Assembly (NCBI GenBank): GCA_021795965.1
Contig: JAJYOU010000005.1
Coordinates: 1-64,000 of the forward strand
Direction of reading: 5' to 3'
From: Chloroflexota bacterium
GTDB taxonomy: Bacteria; Chloroflexota; Anaerolineae; Anaerolineales; Villigracilaceae
Length of the DNA: 64,000 bases
This document shows, piece after piece, positions 62,801-64,000 of this stretch (its first letter is position 1; the number at the start of each line of letters is the position of its first letter). The position numbers and the translations under genes were made by a program. Under the pieces are notes generated by a model. The model worked only from the letters and a program-made list of their open reading frames with translations. It did no database searches and was not told the origin of the DNA.

Positions 62801-64000
62801 CGAGTGCCTGCTGCACACTGTTGATGATGGCAAGTTCCGCATTGCGCTGTTCGGTTTCTTTGAGCAGACGCTGGGTTTCATCAAATAAACGCGCGTTCTC
62901 AAGCGCCACGCTCATGGACGATGCCAAAGTCGTCAGCAAACGGACATCGGATTCGTTGAAGGCATTTTCAGGAAGCTTGCCAATGGAAATCACGCCGGTT
63001 ACTTCATTGCCCACCAGAAGCGGCACATAAATAAAAGAGTTATCCGCCGTTGGTCCACCTATATTTTCACTTTCCATTGAGAGGCTAAACTTCGCCAATT
63101 CCTCTTCCACTTCTTTGATTGTATGGATCAGAACTGGTTGATGATCCTTTAATAAAATATCATATAATGGTCCAGGCTGTTTTGTTGCTGGAAAAAATCG
63201 TTCTCCATGATCCATCATGTAAGGTACCTTCATGGTTTTTTGGCTTGAATCATAGATGCCAATCATGACCACATCTGCCGAGAATATTTCGCCGATCTTG
63301 TCCCCCACCAGGTCATAGATTGATGCCATATCCAGCTTGGAGGCGAGCGCCTGCTGCACGCTGTTGATGATGGCGAGTTCTGCGTTGCGCTGTTCAGTCT
63401 CTTTGAGCAGGTACTGGGTCTCCCCAAAGAGACGCGCGTTCTCAAGAGCAGCCCCCAGCGAACCGGCAATTGTGGTCAGCAAGCGCAATTCAGATTCCCC
63501 ATAAGCATTTTCACGCTCAAAATTCTCCAATTGGATAAAGCCCAGGACCTGTTCGGAGTGGATGATGGGGACCGAAACAGAGGATACACTTTGGTCGGTG
63601 CCCGGAAGAATGGTTAAATTAAATTTTTCATGATCCGACTTGTTATTAAGAACAATCGGTTGGTGTGTTTTTTGCATCAATTCAAATTTACCGCCAGTAC
63701 GAGGCGGAAGAGGTGAAACATCCAACCTCTGCCCATGTTCATAAAGATACAGGAAGTGCAGCAGGTTGGTCTTTTTTACGTACCAGGTAATCAGGAGGTC
63801 ATCTGTTTTCAGGACCTCGCGTAGTTTATCTCCAACCAGGTCCACAACATATTGGAAGTTGGGTTTCCCGGCGAGTCCGAGTTGGATGCTGTTGATAATC
63901 TGCAGTTCTTCCACTCGCTGTTGTTCAACATGAACAAGGCGCTGGGTCTCATCGAACAGCCGGCCTTTTTCAATGGCCACACCGACATTTGATGAAAGCA
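59874..64000 (-). CDS. multi-GAF hybrid histidine kinase, 5' end outside the window
   Basis: At least 1375 residues; the frame is open through the window edge, continuing upstream of the first visible Met. Visible order: four GAF domains (roughly 25-180, 195-370, 375-545, 555-720), PAS (about 730-850), HisKA with His in SHELRTPLN (about 890), HATPase_c with NAAKFTHEGS and GTGLGLSI (about 980-1095), and two receivers (about 1120-1360). GAF2 and GAF3 are highly alike, so the array grew by internal duplication. No transmembrane segment is seen. Signals sensed are unknown. Confidence 0.93.
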   Translation of the reverse strand, partial: LSSNVGVAIEKGRLFDETQRLVHVEQQRVEELQIINSIQLGLAGKPNFQYVVDLVGDKLREVLKTDDLLITWYVKKTNLLHFLYLYEHGQRLDVSPLPPRTGGKFELMQKTHQPIVLNNKSDHEKFNLTILPGTDQSVSSVSVPIIHSEQVLGFIQLENFERENAYGESELRLLTTIAGSLGAALENARLFGETQYLLKETEQRNAELAIINSVQQALASKLDMASIYDLVGDKIGEIFSADVVMIGIYDSSQKTMKVPYMMDHGERFFPATKQPGPLYDILLKDHQPVLIHTIKEVEEELAKFSLSMESENIGGPTADNSFIYVPLLVGNEVTGVISIGKLPENAFNESDVRLLTTLASSMSVALENARLFDETQRLLKETEQRNAELAIINSVQQALASKLDMASIYDLVGDKVREIFSADVVMIGIYDSSQKTMKVPYMLDHGERFFPGARPIQVRPWSEPLYKDHQPVLIHTYKEMGEIENIAGPTVDNSFIYVPLLVGNEFTGVITVGKLPENAFNESDVRLLTTLASSMSVALENARLFDETQRLLKETEQRAVELDTINTISRELAGELGFEPLVHLIGEEMRVVFEADIAYVALLDETSGTINFPYTYGEDFSPMKVDEGLTGKIIQTGAPLLINQELDRQSQGTGSTIYGTQALSYLGVPIFVSGKPAGVISVQSTKREGVFSADDQNLLNTLAANVGTALHNAQLFTELENQKRFSDVLVDFLPDATLVIDREGKVLAWNRAMEEMTGIKAEEMVGKDNYEYALPFYGERRPILIDLVLLPDQEFEEKYALIERRGKTLWGETYTPMLREGRYLYATASGFHDSKGNMAGAIETIRDITERKNNELELKRAKEAADAANATKSAFLANMSHELRTPLNAIIGFTRIVRRKADGLIPEKQTENLDKVLTSADHLLNLINTVLDIAKIEAGRMDVLAANFRISSLVDQCSNTVQPMLRPGVRFEKYVDENLTTIYSDQDKIRQIVLNLVSNAAKFTHEGSIRLSAIKAGDNLQISVSDTGIGISDEALPRIFKEFQQADNTTTRQYGGTGLGLSISRNLAHLLGGDLTVKSEEGKGSIFTLEIPLRFGNKPIAPTIEAEPALAKAALPVSQSGSTKKRILVIDNDPDAVYLLQENLNQENYVIMGARNGQEGLQKAVSEQPQVILLDVILPVVDGWQILRELKGNPLTAEIPVILLTIVDKKALGFQMGAASYLLKPLDPVAVRDALNRVLLPDLPSPKKVLVVDDDPDVVEMLRQTLPEAEFKLDSAPDGVTGLEAIAAARPDILLLDIMMPRLDGFEVIKRLRSDPNTAKLPIIVISAKDLSESESALLKETVTAVMKKQAFQGEDLYQEIQRILSAAPDQGKL

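Noticed and set aside
1-64000. tRNA, rRNA, CRISPR arrays and complete insertion sequences
   Set aside because: Intergenic regions were read on both strands and none was recognised; divergent tRNAs could be missed without a covariance search.

Overview
The window reads as a chromosomal segment of a Chloroflexota bacterium, most likely class Anaerolineae. This is inferred from the combined gene content: an FMN-riboswitch-controlled NitT/TauT-like ABC importer of the RibXY type, a mevalonate-pathway decarboxylase, PT/PA-rich linkers in lipoproteins, a stand-alone LipM-type octanoyltransferase, a MalT-like LuxR regulator and several small conserved proteins I associate with Anaerolineae. No rRNA, tRNA, CRISPR array or intact insertion sequence was seen.

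Layout. 1-2.8 kb: end of a succinate dehydrogenase operon (membrane anchor, sdhA, sdhB). 2.9-5.9 kb (minus): a three-gene ABC importer behind a consensus promoter, an FMN riboswitch and two consecutive intrinsic terminators, so it is probably a riboflavin importer. 5.9-19.6 kb: housekeeping and accessory genes, including an SMP-30 lactonase, an unknown membrane protein, an FTR1 iron permease divergent from a DtxR-type repressor, a GNAT/NAD-epimerase pair, an S41 peptidase lipoprotein, a homocysteine methyltransferase, a ROK kinase/SDR/RsmF operon and a creatininase. 19.8-28 kb: rpoC without rpoB, an SH3-like lipoprotein and gyrA with a lysine-rich tail. 28-33.5 kb (minus): a phosphonate-type importer (phnD-phnC-fused phnE) followed by DUF218 and HD genes. 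33.7-40.2 kb (minus): a tight AEC-transporter/peptidase/acylphosphatase/lipM operon, then mvaD-rseP-HEAT.

40.2-50.2 kb is an accessory stretch with decay: a broken winged-HTH gene, a SWIM protein, an integrase remnant, a VapBC toxin-antitoxin pair with a perfect 15-bp inverted repeat, a large LuxR regulator and an MDR oxidoreductase/DoxD/small-protein group, with palindromes in the intergenic gaps.

50.2-64 kb: a secreted ExeM/NucH-type nuclease, debris of two genes whose intact relatives lie 3-6 kb downstream, a six-heme lipoprotein with a collagen-like Gly-Pro-Ala stretch, and a membrane-anchored NapC-like cytochrome with up to nine haem sites fused to a C-terminal planctomycete-type cytochrome domain. 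A YkgJ protein follows, then an operon of a multi-GAF hybrid histidine kinase, a receiver and an RsbU-type phosphatase (minus strand, kinase 5' end outside the window). The two cytochromes look like parts of a respiratory or extracellular electron-transfer chain. A CRP/FNR-like dyad inside a nested inverted repeat precedes the first of them. I regard this cytochrome locus, with its debris and hairpins, as the most interesting part of the window.
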